Source: Anolis sagrei (lineage: Eukaryota; Chordata; Lepidosauria; Squamata; Anolidae). Taken from it: DNA of 64,000 nt. The stretch spans positions 172,436,506 through 172,500,505 of the forward strand of contig NC_090023.1 in assembly GCF_037176765.1 (NCBI RefSeq), in the 5' to 3' direction. This document shows positions 1-12,400 of this stretch, piece by piece. Position 1 is the first letter of the stretch. Every line of letters begins with the position of its first letter. The translations under genes and the position numbers were made by a program. The notes under the pieces are model-generated. The model was not told the origin of the DNA. It ran no database searches and saw only the letters and a program-made list of their open reading frames with translations.

Positions 1-180
1 TGGAGGGTGAAAGAGAGAAACGTGCCAAGAGGAAGGTGTGTCAAGCCAATGCCCTCACTGCAGAAGATGCAGATGAAGAACAGGGCTCCACAGTCACCTA
101 CGGACCCACCAGTACACTGATCTTGGAGGACTATCCTACTCGGACAACGAGGGATTGTCTAAGTAAGGAAGTAAGTACTG
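1..180 (+). repeat. 3' end of a zinc-finger-tailed LINE
   Basis: The segment matches, in the opposite orientation, the end of the LINE at 59314-60259. Both contain a Glu-Gly-Glu-Arg-Glu-Lys stretch, a basic run, remnants of a C2H2-like finger, and the closing sequence Asp-Asn-Glu-Gly before a stop. The reading frame is broken here. The tail reads as a short AAGTAAGT-like repeat with no poly(A). The window edge cuts off its 5' part. Confidence 0.7.
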
Positions 181-400
181 GGCTTGGTCACGTGTAAGCC
201 GCCCCTAGTCCCTTCGGGAAGATGGAGGCGGGGTATAAAAATAGTTATTTTTATATTATATTATTGCGGGAATTATAGCTTTACAAGGTTTTTAGCCTTC
301 CTCGGCAAAGAGTGCTGGTGCCTCACCAAAGACCAACTCACAGAATTCCATAGCATTGGGCCATGGCAGTTAAAGTGGGGTCAAACTGCAGTCTAGATGC
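181..400. repeat. L2-type 3' tail remnant followed by a partial MITE
   Basis: Bases 190-235 resemble the L2 3' tail seen elsewhere in the window (gagatggtggcggggtata type). Bases about 262-400 match one half of the inverted-repeat element at 13758-13945, sharing 'ccatagcattgggccatgg' and 'cagttaaagtgg' motifs. Both are truncated and non-coding. Confidence 0.55.
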
Positions 401-1196
401 TCCCCCAGAAACTTTTTTTATTATTTTAAATAAGCTTTCTGTAGGCCCAAAACTATTTTATTAGGGGTTTCTCCTCCATTATCTGTGAGCCAGAGTCTAC
501 CAAAATACATCCTGAATAAAACCCATTCACTGTTGAGGTGCCACAGAATTTCAGATCTGTTTTCTTTGCATAACTGGTGGGGTCAGATATATATGAACCA
601 GTGGAAGAAACCACCACATGATTCTGACCAGTTTGGAAACTGAATAGAGGCTACTTGTCCCAGCAGTTCTTTTTGTGGTTATACAATAAATGTCACACCT
701 GATAAAAATGTTTGGCTTATCCTACTTGAAAGAGATAGCAAACAAAGGACACTCTGATTTAAGTTCATTGAAAACAACACTCATCTTCCTTGGATTTAAG
801 GATCAGAGCCAAGAGTCAGTAGCAGGACAGTGGTTTTGAAACAAAACACGTTTTTTCCTTGCCAAATTGCTCAAATTGCTCGCTCATTAGAGCGAAGAAA
901 TCTCACTTGACACACAGGTTTCCCAGTTTTCTTTGTTCTCTCTGCATGTGAGCATGGAAGCAGAAGCAGGAATTGATTTGCAACCGTGACACCAGAGCAA
1001 AAGCTAATTTAAAGTGGCACAGGAGAAGAGCCGAAATAGAGAGGGATTATTCCAAAGAGGAGTGTCTTTTTGGTTTTAGTGGAAAAGAGACCATTTATTA
1101 CTGTTTTGCACACATCTCAAGCAAAAAAAAAAAAAAAAAAAGCTGCCTTGAGTCCCAATATTGGGAGAAAAGTGAGATAAAATATAATCATCATCA
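401..1196. other. no gene recognised; A-tract
   Basis: Unassigned sequence upstream of PSAP. It holds an A-tract at about 1123-1141 and a short ATC repeat at about 1187-1202. Short open frames lack any recognisable domain. Confidence 0.5.
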
Positions 1197-1800
1197 TCAT
1201 CATTCTCAGCTGCTGCAAGTAGATCATGCAGACAGACTACAAGCAGAGGCATAACACCGTTGCTTAGATGATTCATTGGAACTTGTGCCACAAATACCAT
1301 CTGCCTGTGACAAAGAACTGGTGGGATCACAAGCCGGAAAAAGTTACAGAGAATGAACACGTCAAGCTACTCTGGGACTTCCAGATTCAAACAGACAGAG
1401 TTTTGGAGCACAATACTCCTGACCTCACGGTCGTGTTAAACAACAAAGAATGGATTGTCGATGTTGCAATCCCAAGTGACAGAAGGATTGAAGAGAAACA
1501 ACTGGAAAAGCTGACATATGCAGATTTAAAGATCGAACTGCAAAGACACTGTTACAAGCCAGTCAAGGTGGTCCCAGTGGTGATCAGCACACTGGGAGCA
1601 GTGCCTAAAGACCTTGGCCTGCACTTAAACACAATCAGCGCTGACAAAACTACCATCTGCCAGCTGCAAAAGGCCATCTTACTGGGATCTGCATGCGTTA
1701 TTCGCCAAGACATCACACAGTCCTAGACACTTGGGAAGTGTCCGACGTGTGATCCAATGCAACAGCCAGCAGAGTGATCTTGTCTGCTGTGGACTCATCT
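1197..1800 (+). repeat. R4-clade LINE, 3' end with restriction-like endonuclease
   Basis: An open frame at 1268-1726 encodes the C-terminal part of a site-specific-type LINE. It has a zinc-knuckle-like upstream region (Cys-Cys...Gln-Thr-Asp-Tyr-Lys-Gln-Arg-His-Asn), the phrase 'LLWDFQIQTDRVLEHNTPD', and then 'WIVDVAIP'. The spaced Pro-Asp and Asp-Val-Ala residues fit the PD-(D/E)XK endonuclease of R2/R4-type elements, followed by 'VVPVVI' and 'LGAVPKDL'. It is 5' truncated, and an in-frame stop separates the upstream part. The closest relative in this window is the minus-strand copy at 58036-60690. Confidence 0.75.
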
Positions 1801-1817
1801 TGTGTTTCAAATAATAA

Positions 1818-2755
1818 CTAGCGGTCCCCTGCCACGCGTTGCTGTGGCCCAGTTTAGTGAGCTGGAAAATAAAGTAATGAGAAAGTGTTTCTAATATATA
1901 TGTAATGTCTTTATGCTTGTGGGTAAACACTATTCCTTGCTGTTTCTTTGTCAGTGTTGATGTGGAGAGTGTCTGGTTTGCCTACTCTGGAACATGCAGC
2001 ATAGAATTGTCCTTCTTTAGGGGTCCCTTTCAAATCTTTGATACTGCATCTGTCATATACATATGTGTGTGTGAATGACTGGATGCCCTGGACGGCTTTG
2101 ATTATATTTTCTTTCCCTGGTGAAAGGAGTTGGACTGAATGGCCTTAATGCAGCATTTCTCAACCTGGGAAGTCAAGACCCGGGGGGGGGGGGGTCACCA
2201 GGGGGGTGTCAGAAGGGTCACCAAAAACCACCAGAAAACACAGTATTTTCTGTTGGTCATGGGAGTTCTGTATGGGACATTTGCCCCAATTCTGTTGTTG
2301 GTGGGGTTCAGAATGCTCCTTGATTGTAGGTGAACTATAAATCCCAGTAACTACGACTCCCAAATGTCAAAGTCTATTTTCCCCAAACTCCATCTGTTTA
2401 TATTTGGGCATATTGAGTATTCGTGCCAAGTTTGGTCCAGATCCATCATTGTTTGAATCCACAATGTTCTCTGGATGGAGGTGAACTACAATTCCAAAAC
2501 TCAAGGTCAATGCCCACCAAACCCTTCCAGTATTTTCTGTTGGTCATGGGAGTTCTGTGTGCCAAGTTTGGTTCAATCCCATCGTTGGTGGAGTCCAGAA
2601 TGCTCTTTGATTATAGGTGAACTATAAATCCCAGCAACTACAACTCCCAAATGACAAAATCATAATTTTTTGAGTGATGGTCACTCCTTGTGCTGTGAGA
2701 CGTTTTGTTGCCAAATTTGGTGTGATTTCGTTCATTGATTGCTTTGTTTTTAAGG
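1818..2755 (-). mobile_element. Helitron, 5'-truncated
   Basis: Read on the minus strand the element ends at 1818 with a hairpin (GCCAC/GTGGC), about ten bases and CTAG, which is the Helitron 3' terminus. The interior contains a CR1-like piece (about 2080-2135), a hAT-like terminus at 2151 (cagcatttctcaacc), a G-run at 2180-2193, and the duplicated interior shared with other Helitrons here. The 5' TC end is lost near 2755. No Rep/helicase gene is present, so it is non-autonomous. Confidence 0.7.
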
Positions 2756-2772
2756 AACTCATTATGCACAGA

Positions 2773-2775
<3 letters not shown>

Positions 2776-2807
<32 letters not shown>
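2776..2807. repeat. (TA)n microsatellite
   Basis: About sixteen uninterrupted TA dinucleotides. Confidence 0.95.
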
Positions 2808-2809
<2 letters not shown>

Positions 2810-2995
2810 CCACACTGCCATATATTCCAGTTCAAAGCAGATGATATGGGATTATATTTTTATTTTATATCTGATCACAGGTTTTATGTTTGGCCTAGAT
2901 CATCTGAGAGTGTGGACTCATATAATCCAGTTCAAAGCAGAAAACTTGGGATCAGATCCTGGGATATAGGGCCTGTCTGGAAGGGCCCTACTGCT
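2808..2995. repeat. MITE remnant (foldback type)
   Basis: Contains 'ataatccagttcaaagcag' and 'gatcagatcctgggatata' followed by a 'gggcctgtctggaagggccct' type end. These match one half of the inverted-repeat element at 15884-16034. The other half is degraded. Confidence 0.55.
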
Positions 2996-3039
2996 TGCAT
3001 GTAAAGTACACTTTTCTGTCCCTGTCCCCTTTTCTTTCC

Positions 3040-3404
3040 CTCCACTCTGATAAGCCATGACACAAGCAGTTCCTTCCCCGCCTTGAGGTGAATCAGTGTC
3101 AGCAGACCTCTCTAGGGTGGAGCGGGCGGGGCAGGTTGGGGAGGCACGCATGCGCACAGCGAGTAGGCTCGGGGTGACATTTTTCCTTTCTCTCTCCGCG
3201 CTACTGAGTCTGCGCAGCAGCTCCCCTTCCCCCCTCCCTCTTTCAAATAAACAGGGTGAGGGAGGTTTAGCGCTCGCGCGGCCACCGGTCTCCCCACTGC
3301 GCAGGCGCGGCTAGCTGGGTCGCCCACCGGCCTCAGTTATATAGGCGGCCGGTCAGCTGACGCTCCCGCATTGCAGACGGCGCAGCCTGAGAGGAAAGAG
3401 CGAG
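3040..3404 (+). promoter_or_regulatory. PSAP: PSAP promoter and 5' UTR (CpG-rich)
   Basis: A GC-rich, CpG-rich block precedes the PSAP start codon. Visible sites are a GC box (gggcggggc, about 3123), NRF1-like palindromes (catgcgcac near 3148 and tgcgcaggcgc near 3298), a TATATA at 3338-3343 and a perfect 10-bp palindrome GTCAGCTGAC at 3352-3361. The last differs from the TFEB CLEAR consensus GTCACGTGAC only in the centre. The ATG follows 43 bp later, with G at -3. The transcription start is not observable, but is probably between 3365 and 3395 if the TATA-like box is used. Site assignments are inference from motif match. Confidence 0.75.
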
Positions 3405-3453
3405 ATGCGGTGCTTCGTGGCTTCCCTGGTTCTCCTCGGCTCTTTGGCGTCGG
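3405..3453 (+). CDS. PSAP: PSAP exon 1 (signal peptide)
   Basis: Encodes '[16 protein letters not shown]' plus the first base of an Ala codon (phase 1). A short basic N-terminus and a hydrophobic core form a secretory signal. Donor is GTAAGG at 3454. Confidence 0.96.
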
Positions 3454-6400
3454 GTAAGGAAGGCTTGGCTTCCCTGAGGGGAAGAAGAAACGAGGGAGCG
3501 GCCCTTGGTAGGGCTGGGCCCGTCCTTGTAGCGGAATTGGGGCAAAGGACCAGGAGAGAGCCCGGGCTGCAGGCCTCAGGCAGCTCCCCAGCAGCAGCAG
3601 CAGCAGAAGGAAGACCACCGAAATACATCTATTGTTGTTGTTATTATTGCAAATATCATTACAAAGTCGCTTTCCTTTTCTTTGTGGCAGCCATTACAGG
3701 TGCCTCCTTTTCTCCCCTCTCTGTTACTTTTCCCTGTTTTTTTCCACCCTGGGGCAGGCATTTAAATAAGAAAGCTTCTCTCTGACTGTCCCTTTAAGAC
3801 CTATTTTGATTGTTTTGACAGTTTTAAGGGATTTTAATTGACTATTTTTTTTTAAAAAAAAATCTGTTTTGTACTTTTGGTGGATTTTAAACTACACTTT
3901 TTGAAATGTGAGCCATTTTACGTCTGCATCGAGACAAAAATCAGGATATTATTATGCGGTGTACCTCCGTTTTCTTTATATCTATATATTTGTGTGTGTG
4001 TTTATATAAATATGAATGTTTTAAATAAATATATATATACTAAATTCCAAAGTACAAACATACTAAGAATTACAGAGAACAAGAACAATATCCCTCCCCG
4101 TTAAACAACAACACCCACGGTTTTTCTTAGTTGTTGTAATCTAGTTTGACATATTTACATATTAACGGAACTATATCTAAAGCAGTTATCCTAACCTATA
4201 CAAATCTAAATACATACTAAACATAATATATCTATATAAATAAAAATGTAATGTTCATTTGTGGGATTAACATAACGCAAAAACCACTGGACGGATTGAC
4301 ACCAAATTTGGACACCTAACAACCCAATGTATGTCCTTCACTAAAAAATTAATTTGTCATTTGGGAGTTGTAGTTGCTGGAATTTGTAGTTCACTTAAAA
4401 TCAAAGAGCATTATTAACCCACCAACGATGGAATTGAACCAAACTTGGCACACAGTTCTCCCATGACCAACAGAAAATACTGGAAGGGTTTGGTGGGCAG
4501 TGTCCTTTGGTTTTGGAATTGTAGTTCACCTACATCCAGAGATCACTGTGGACTCAAACAATGATGGATCTGGACCAAACTCTACACCAGTGGTTCTCAA
4601 CCTGGGGTCCCCAGATGTTTCTGGCCTACAACTCCCAGAAATCACAGTCAGTTTACCAGCTGTTAGGATTTCTGGGAGTTGAAGACCAAAAACATCTGGG
4701 GACCCCAGGTTGAGAACCACTGCTCTACACGAATACTCCATATGCCCAAATGTGAACACTGGTGGAGTTTGGGGAAAATAGAATCTTGACATTTGGGAGT
4801 TGTGGTTGCTGGGATTTATAGTTCACCTACAATCACAGAGCATTCTGAACCCCACCAACTATAGAATTGGGCCAAACCTCCCACACAGAACCCCATGTGG
4901 GCCACAGCAACGCGTGGCAAGGGATGGCTACTATCTATATAAATAAAAAGGTTCATTTGTGGGATTAACATAACTCAAAAACCACAGGACGAATTGACAC
5001 CAAATTTGAACACAGTACACCTATCAGGCCAACGAGTGACCAGTACTCACGAAAAAGACAGCAGAAGAGACTGGAAAAGCAAAAAAAAAACAAAACCAAA
5101 ACAAATAAATTACAATGCATGCGCAAAACCACATATACACACAAACACACATAAACACAGACTAGGCCACAGCAACGCATGGCAGAGGATGGCTAGTAAT
5201 GTAATAAAACTTTATTTTTAACCCATCCCCTCTCCTCAAGGGGACTCAGGGCAGCTTCCAAAATAAAATGACAAACATTCAATTCCAGTACAAACACAAT
5301 AGATAATTCACAAACAATTAAAAGTGAAACAATCAGATAATATCAAATAAAACATAATATAAAACATATCATATGAGACATATAAGACATGTTACAAGAA
5401 CTAACCAACAGGCCTCACATTCATTGCCTGTTGGTTTTTATTTATTTATTTGTATCCCGCTTTTCTCCCACGATGGGACTCAAAGTGGCGAAACAGCATG
5501 TAAAATCAAGATAATTACAAACTAAAAATATGAACATGAACCCTGGCGGATGAGAAATTAACAATCTAAAACATTAAAACATTATGAACTCCCGTTAGCC
5601 ATGACAACTAGCATAGCAACCTACATTAAAAACATACTTGCTAAAACCCATGTAATGTCCTATTTCTTTATGCCATGAAACAATCCAATTGCACTTCTTT
5701 CTTCTGCTCCCTTAAAATAGCATTATATATCAATAATACTTCAGTTTTTTGTCCCTGCTGCAGTCGCCTACTTTCTTCAGGCACTCTTCCTCCCCCCCCC
5801 CCCCCCCAAAACTCTTCTTCACACACACGGCTCCCTTGCACAGTTATGGCCTTGAAAATATGTTTGTTTATTGGGTGTGCCCCCTTCCCACTCTCGACAC
5901 ACACACACATAGGGGATAAAAGGCAGCTGACCAGCTATGGGTGTCATGTCTGTCTTCTGAATCCATGCCTTGGTGATTGCCTTTTTCCACTCACTTCTCC
6001 TTCTTCCAGTCCGAGAAAGAAATAAACTGTAATTTCCAGTATACATATTCTTAAGAGATCTTAGTACTATGGATCCACAGTACAACTGTAAAGGAAGGAA
6101 AGGTGTGTATTCATACCAAAACCAAAAGTTTGCATGGTAGAAGGTTGGACTGGATGGTCCTTTGGGTCCCTTCCATGCTTCTGCAGGCAACCACTGCTTT
6201 TATTAGTGGTCAGCATATGGGTGACATGGTAACCCACGCTTCCTTGTTCATTCTCAGCGTCTGGTGCTGAGTGCAAGGTTGCCAGACCTTTCCCTGCCCC
6301 ATAGGCAATTGGTTTGTTTTGTATCTGGCTACACTAATGGGGGGGAACAATACAACGGTCCTTATACTCTCTTTTATTAATCATAATGTAATAATTTATA

Positions 6401-9400
6401 TGTATTTTACATTTAAATATTAAATTACTTAATTATTCCAGCCACGTGAGACCTAATTATATGAATAAGAAGTTTATGTTAAACATTGCTTATATTCTTA
6501 ATATACCCCATCTAACATTAAAAAGCTACTTTCCACCTACTTACTCTATAAGATAAAAACTCCATCTCATTACTTAAAGACATATGGTGAGAATGCTGTT
6601 GTCCTGTTAACTTCTTATCTTACGAGCTTCTCTGTTTCTCTCTTGCGTTCTCATGCTTCTTAGGCTTTCTAATGTGGGGGTTGGTATTTGTTTTCTGGTA
6701 ACAGTAACTGGCATTGTATTTGTCCCTGATGGCTGCAATTATGGGCCCTTCTACACTGAGATATAATCCAGAATATCAAGGCAGATAATCCACATTATCT
6801 GCTTTGAACTGGATTATCTGAGTCTACACTGCCAGATAATTGAGTTCAAAGCAGATAATGTGGAATTTTTACAGCTGTGTAGAAGGGGCCTAAACCTTTT
6901 TTTCCTGTAGGGAACTTTGGGGGTACCTGATGACTCCCAGAGAGGCACTGGTCCACCAGCTATTGTTTGGAGTAGCATTGCTCTACTCTATCTTGTTTAT
7001 GATGATTACCATTTATTAGTCGTTATTGACAGATCTGTTAGTAGTTTTTCTGTCTTCTTTAAATCTGTGTATTCCTTTCTAGAATGTGGCCCAACCTTTC
7101 CTCAGCCTTATTTTCAACTTCACAGTATTTGCAGACTAAAATTAGCCACTAGCTCCTCTGTTTAGTCTACAAAAACCGTGTCTTGCTTACACTTCAGAAT
7201 GATAAACATTACAGATATCTAAGATGAAATCCAAAATATATCATAAGTAAGACCTATGAGATATGTAACCATCATTCATTGTGAAGCTCATTTTAAAGTT
7301 ACCTGAATGAAGATGATCAGATAAACAGTTTTTGAGCTTGTGACTCTAGACCATGGCTGCATATTATGTGACCATTCAGGTGTTTTGGACTTCAGCTAGA
7401 ATTCCTGACTAGCGGGCTAGGACTTCTGGGAGTTGGGAGTCCTAAACACTTGGAAGGCCACAGGTTTTGCAAGCTTTCTTTAGATCAATGGTTCCTAATC
7501 TTTGATCCTTCGGGTGGTTTTGATTTCTGTTCCCACAATTCCTAGCTGCTGCGAGAGATTTCTCGGAATTGAAGTTCAAAATGACTGGAGGACCAAAGGC
7601 TGGGAACCATTTTTCTAGATCAGAGTTTGTCAAACTCTGCTCCTCCAGATATCTTGGACTCAATCTCCCACAATTCCTAACAGCTGGTAAAATGGCTGGG
7701 ATTTATGGGAGCTGATGTCCAAAGCACCTGGAGGAGCGAGCAGAGCTTGAGAAACAGTGCTCTAGATCAGTGGTTCTCAACCTAGGGTCCCCAGATTTTT
7801 TTGGCCTACAACTCCCAGAAATCCCAGCCAGTTGACCAGCTGTTAGGATTTCTGGGAGTTGAAGGCCAAAAACATCTGGGGACCCCAGGTTGGGAATCAC
7901 TCCTCTAGATCAATGAAATGGGTGGGAGGGTGCAGCAATTGGGGAAAGGGAGACACTTTAGGAAGAAACAACAGAAAACTTGCTTTCATCCAAATACCGT
8001 TCTGGATCAAGTGAACCCAGCTAGGTTTGAAACCATAGGCAGGCTACTTCCAACTGTAATAAACCATTTACTGGATGGATCCCTTTGGTGTTTTTTTTTT
8101 TGAAGTGTTGCTCCTAAATTCAGCTACCATATTTGAGGTCGTTCTGAAGTTAGATGCAGCCTCAGCTTCATGACTCCTCATAACAGCACCTTAATAATAG
8201 ATTTTAAGTAGACAAAGAAGCAGCCTACTACGTATAAGCAGGATTTGTCCTGTATGTTCACTTTGGGTTTCTGTGAAGCAAGCTATTTCATTGTCTTGCT
8301 TATAAAAATCAGAAGAGAACAGATATCATGTCCACAACACATAGTTGAGTTAATTCCATAGTGCTTCTTTGGGTGAAATTTCTATCTTATTAGATCGTTT
8401 ATGTATCTGTTAAACAGTTGATTCTGTGCAGATAACGCACAGATTGAATTACATGCAACCCTTCACATTCTTAGCAGTTAGGGGCAGAGGCAACTAATGT
8501 GGAAAATCTACAGGCATTTCCAGGACCCTCTTGGGTGTAGTGAGGGACCAACCCCCCTTATTGAAGCCTTCTCAACTCACCCTTTGTGTGTGTGTCTCCT
8601 GTAGCAGTGGTGCACATGAAGGCACTAAGTACTGTGGAGGGAAGGAGTGTGACTGGGGAAGTGCAGAGGAGGCCTCAAGGGTTTCACTGGAAGTGGAACC
8701 TCTTCTTTTCTACTGGCCACTGCCTCAATTTTCCTCGCCTGCCCTACCTTTCTCTATCAAGATGGAGGCAGCAGGCATCAGAGGAAGAATGGCTTCTCCA
8801 CTGTTTGATCCAGCTGCTGTTTCATACTCCTTCCCTCCGCTGCACCCAGCATCTCCAAGTGCACCCTGGTAGTGGGAGAGAGGCAAGAAGAATTGGTGGG
8901 TAGAGAGAGGGGGAGGAAGGCCAAATAAAGCCCCCGAGACTAAAGCTGAGTGTGAGACCGACAGAAGAGTGAGGGGAAAGACCCAGATTCCTGCACACCT
9001 CTTGTGGCCTCCCCGTTGACTGCCCTGTCCAAGTGTCCACATAACATCTGGCTTTGGAAGTAGTTGACAAGGGCAATTGCTGGTGCTCTGCCGCCCCTTG
9101 AGCACCACACAGCTGCATCAGTCTTGAGGAAGACAGAATGATCCCCTTGCCAATGCTTCCCAAAACTTACAGAACTACTGTCTTCAGAGAGAGTTGGTGC
9201 TACCTGTGTTTTTTGTTTGTTTGTTTGTTTGTTTTGTCGTGTCAGGAGCGACTTGAGAAACTGCAAGTCACTTCTGGTGTGAGAGTATTGGCCGTCTGCA
9301 AGGACGTTGCCCAGGGGACGCCCGGATGATTTGATATTTTTATCATCCTTGTGGGAGACTTCTCATGTCCCCATATGAGGAGCTGGAGCTGATAGAAGAG

Positions 9401-12400
9401 AGTTCATCCGCCTCTCCCTGGATTCGAACCTGTGACCTGTCGGTCTTCAGTCCTACCGGCACAGGGGTTTAACCCACTGCGTCACTGGGGGCTCCTGGTA
9501 CTTGTGGTGATCTCTTTTCCCCCCTCATCAAACCCCTGGCAGTTGGGTGAATGTGAATGTGGTGGCTTGAGGTTCAGGATAGAATGACAGAAACTTTGAA
9601 GGGGCAGTGGCAAAACCTTTGAATAATCAAATCTATGACCCATCAATGTGACAGGCCAGGTGTGTATCTGTTCTTGCACTTGTTTCCTGTATTGTTTGAA
9701 ACAAGGACAGACATATGGCCAGAGACAGTTCATATGTATCATGAGATGGAGAGCAGAATCTGCAGGAAAGCAGGGAGAGAAAAATGTCACATGTCACTTT
9801 TTGTTTGCAAATCACTCGCAGGATATTTAAGCAACCATTAGCAGTGTTTGGTATGGAAATAAACTGAAGAAGAGTTGCCGACTTTTATTTAGCATAGCTT
9901 CATGTTTTCACAACTCAGTTTTATTGATGTGTGACTCGGTTTTCCCATCCAAGTCCAAATACATGAACAAAACTTGGCTGGCCCAGAAGCCAGTGGCAGG
10001 AGATGATATGTACTCTGTGCACTGAATTCTGTATAATTTAGTTGCTTTAGGCAAAGTGAATTTAGATGCCAGGCATCTTAGTTGGGATAAATATATGTGA
10101 AAGGAGGTGAGGTCTTTTTAACAGAAAATGCCTCCAGTATTTAATCTTAGAAAGTTCACATTCAGACAATTTGCCTTCTCTATCAGATATACTCTATTTC
10201 TGCCCCCCTCTTTTTTCACACATGCTCAGAAGGCAGTCTCCTAGCAGATTAATTATGTTAGGACAGTGCTTCCAGATCTCTAGGAGGCTTTCTGAGCATG
10301 TGCAAATGACATATAGGATTTAGGACTTGGAAAAAACGTATTAGAGATATAGAGGAGGAGGAATAAAGACGGGTGTTGCAGAGCATGGTAATTGACCACT
10401 TAAAGCAGATTATATAATCCTATGTTTGGGGATTTGGGGAACATAAGCATCCACTGCCCTTCCATTTCATTTGCCTCTATATTTGGTGGGTTAAATCTTT
10501 CCAATTCTACTGATCCATAGAGGCAAAAAAACTCCCTAAGTTTGAATTTTCTTACCACAATTTAGTATTAAATTTGCCAGGATAGGGCTACCCTAGTTGA
10601 CACACGGAAAACCAAAGCTTTTGTTAGATTTCCCACTTCCAATATTTATCTGCCATGTGTACCTGATTGGACTCAGTTTATATAATATTTAATTATTTCT
10701 TGCTGTCATCTTTGCAGTAGCATTCTTCACATGCTTTTTGGATAGTTCTCTAATAAAGGACTGGATTCAAGAGAAAAGAAAAAATGTACTTAGTCACACA
10801 GGGGATGCCCTAACTATGTGTATTGTATTGTAACATTAGAGCCTATACCTGAAATCATGGGTGTTTTAGGGATTCTGGGGAAGAAATACTTTCATGTTGG
10901 CCTTGGACACTGCTAACTAGTTGATTAAATATGGGCATTTAAGTGCTTCCCTTTTGGGTTGTTGTAGGTTTTCCGGGCTATATGGCCATGTTCTAGAGGC
11001 ATTTTCTCCTGACGTTTCGCCTGCATCTATGGCAAGCATCCTCAGAGGTAGTGACCTCACTACCTCTGAGGATGCTTGCCATAGATGCAGGCGAAACATC
11101 AGGAGAAAATGCCTCTAGAACATGGCCATATAGCCCGGAAAACCTACAACAACCCAGTGATTCCGGCCATGAAAGCCTTCAACAATACTTCCCTTTTGTT
11201 GAACATTTGCTGAAAGTATCTAGGCAGATATTGCAGGTGATTTAAATTAGAAATGTCTTTGTCCTGTAGGAAATGAGTTGCTGACACATAAGCCATTTTG
11301 AGTTCTGCGCTAATCTTTCTGCCTCCTTCACTAATTCTCACACTATGGGAGCTTCCAAGTAAAAAAAGCTACATTGAAAATGTTTGATACATCCTTTCAA
11401 TTCAGAAACAAATTTCTAAATAATTAATGACCGTTCTGTTACAGAAGCTGTTGTGTCCTAATCATGTGGTTTCAGCCAGTGTAACAGGTGAAACAACAAT
11501 GCTAACCACCACATAACATAGGAATAGACCTTCCTGTTACCATGCCTCACAGATAAAACATTGGCTCCATCCACTGTTCTAATTCAGTTTGGATTATTAT
11601 CTGGACTAGAACAATCTTCTAAAAGCTGATATAAAAATGGATGCAAAGATTCTCTATTTTTAAAGAAACCAGCTTGCTTGTATGTATAACCTTAATTTAG
11701 GTTTCAGTTCGATTCTAATCAATTTTATGTATTGTGTATTGAAGCATCCGAAAGCTTAAACTACAAGTAGATGAAGTATACTTCGGAGTATTGGCCTCAG
11801 TCTAGAGGGTGCTTCTAGCCTTAATTAAAAGGTAGCCCGATTTCCCCATTTGATTTGACTTTACTGTCTGTGTAATAACTGCCTACTTTCTTAGAGTCAT
11901 GTTGTCTTGGAGTACAAAAGCTTTATTCTGTCATTGCTAAGAGAGCTTTGTTGGATCAGATCAAGGGCTGATCTAATCCAGTATCCCCTCAGTAATAATG
12001 ACCATTTGGATTCCTGTAGAAAAGGACTGAGGAGAATTTAAATGAGTTGGCCTTGTTTTTCTCTGCTAGAACTGAGATCAGAGCTAGGTACAAAATAGTG
12101 ACTCAGTGATGTGGACATTGAACAGGGTGAATCCCTGCTCAAACACATCCCATGAATTTCCTTACCAGCAAAGCTTGTAAACAAACACATACCTGGACTT
12201 TTCCCGCAGGTTGTATATGTTTTAACATATACAATTTAGAAGAGATGAAAATATCTATTCACTTTTGGGAGTTGGAAATCCCTGCGGGTCTACTGTAGAT
12301 GACCTAGTCCAAGACACTTACAATAAGTCTCAGTGTATGTTTTGGTCACTCTTGCTCAGACTATATTATATTTTTTCATTTGGAACCACTTTCAGTCTAA

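Noticed and set aside
3333-3628. Overlapping 70-93-codon frames on the minus strand across the PSAP start
   Set aside because: They are GC-rich shadows of the CpG island and exon 1, without domains or splice context.
8531-9163. Several 100-127-codon frames on both strands in intron 1
   Set aside because: Overlapping frames in a GC-richer stretch, no recognisable motif, no consistent start or splice signals; chance openness is enough.
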